The notes under the pieces are model-generated. The model ran no database searches. It saw nothing but the letters and a program-made list of their open reading frames with translations, and had not been told where the DNA came from. DNA of 6,598 nucleotides from an uncultured Granulosicoccus sp. (GTDB lineage: Bacteria > Pseudomonadota > Gammaproteobacteria > Granulosicoccales > Granulosicoccaceae): assembly GCA_938016235.1 (NCBI GenBank), contig CALLPU010000375.1, positions 1 through 6,598 of the forward strand, read 5' to 3'. How positions within the stretch are numbered: position 1 is the stretch's first letter; each line of letters begins with the position of its first letter. Positions 6,203 to 6,598 of this stretch are shown here, in pieces. A program made the translations under genes and the position numbers.

Positions 6203-6598
6203 CTATTCAGCCCGTACCTGCGCGCGCTCACCAATGTCATTGAGAATATTACGCAGCTCATCATAGTCAGGATGCCGCACACGTAGCCAGGCGTTGGCCA
6301 TATACCCGGCTTCGACACCTTGTGTGGGTGTACCGATATCGGGAAAGTATTGCTCAACGATATTGTCACCATATTGCTGAAACAACGGCTCCAGCCCGTC
6401 GTACCCGCAAATGGTGCCGTCTTTGTCCGGACGCAACGCAATGATGCCGCAGGCGTAGCGTCGTGATGGCGCACTGTCGACTCTGTTGTGACAAACAGCC
6501 ATCGCCCATTCGCGGTATAGATCGAACTCATTACCTGAGCAATAACTCTCCCACTGTCCAACACCCGGTGGGCGGCACCCTATCTCTGAGAACCGCAG
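6203..6598 (-). CDS. ATP-grasp ligase-like protein, C-terminal part (5' end outside window)
   Basis: The minus-strand frame stays open from the right edge to a TAG (complement of 6203-6205), giving 131 residues without a start that fits; the ATG at 6502 is internal because protein-like sequence continues upstream of it. The visible part begins LRFSEIGCRPPG, which looks like the ATP-grasp metal/ATP loop (E-x-N-x-R-P-x-G type) with Gly at the usual Asn. A segment of the form NEFDLYREWAMAV follows, then a C-terminal subdomain (CGIIALRPDKDG, VEAGYMANAWLRV, DYDELRNIL) like that of L-amino-acid ligase and carbamoyl-phosphate-synthase-like ATP-grasp proteins. Such enzymes join a carboxylate to an amine using ATP. 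The assignment rests on about a third of the protein, and the substrate is unknown. It converges on the M24/nitrilase operon with a seven-base gap, so it is transcribed separately. Confidence 0.7.
   Translation of the reverse strand: MRFSEIGCRPPGVGQWESYCSGNEFDLYREWAMAVCHNRVDSAPSRRYACGIIALRPDKDGTICGYDGLEPLFQQYGDNIVEQYFPDIGTPTQGVEAGYMANAWLRVRHPDYDELRNILNDIGERAQVRAE

Noticed and set aside
6181..6564. Minus-strand frame of 127 codons at the right end
   Set aside because: It is a shadow of the ATP-grasp frame, which continues open to the window edge and shows recognisable motifs.

Overview
This window looks like chromosomal DNA of a free-living gammaproteobacterium of moderately high GC. The best taxonomic signal is the first pair of genes, a nitrogen-regulation NtrB/NtrC system that resembles the enterobacterial proteins along its whole length (intact H-box, GAFTGA loop and Fis-type C-terminus). 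No insertion sequence, tRNA, rRNA, CRISPR array or phage gene is visible.

Layout, left to right. Positions 1-86 are a short upstream region with a sigma-54-like -24/-12 element. ntrB (87-1160, +) and ntrC (1157-2578, +) overlap by four bases and form a tight operon. A 50-base gap with a small GC hairpin leads to tyrS (2629-3927, +), a tyrosyl-tRNA synthetase whose sequence reads like the Bacteroidota form rather than the usual gammaproteobacterial TyrRS. Facing tyrS is a 41-codon gene (3938-4063, -) with a near-perfect ribosome binding site. Then comes an AT-rich, divergently transcribed spacer (4064-4244). It feeds a two-gene operon on the + strand: a creatinase-fold M24-family protein that has lost every metal ligand (4245-5402) and, four bases later, a nitrilase-superfamily amidohydrolase with an intact Glu-Lys-Cys triad (5407-6195). 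Seven bases beyond, and convergent, is the 3' end of an ATP-grasp ligase-like gene (6203-6598, -) that runs off the right edge.

How the genes may work together. NtrB/NtrC sense nitrogen status and activate sigma-54 promoters. The M24 plus nitrilase pair suggests a small catabolic or salvage module that breaks two C-N bonds in an unidentified small nitrogenous compound; its link to NtrBC is only proximity. tyrS is housekeeping. The most notable items are the metal-less M24/nitrilase pair, the apparent foreign origin of tyrS, the unlisted 41-residue protein, and a promoter-like element that brings the usual ntrB start codon into question. All family identifications were made by reading motifs and remembered homologues; no search was run.
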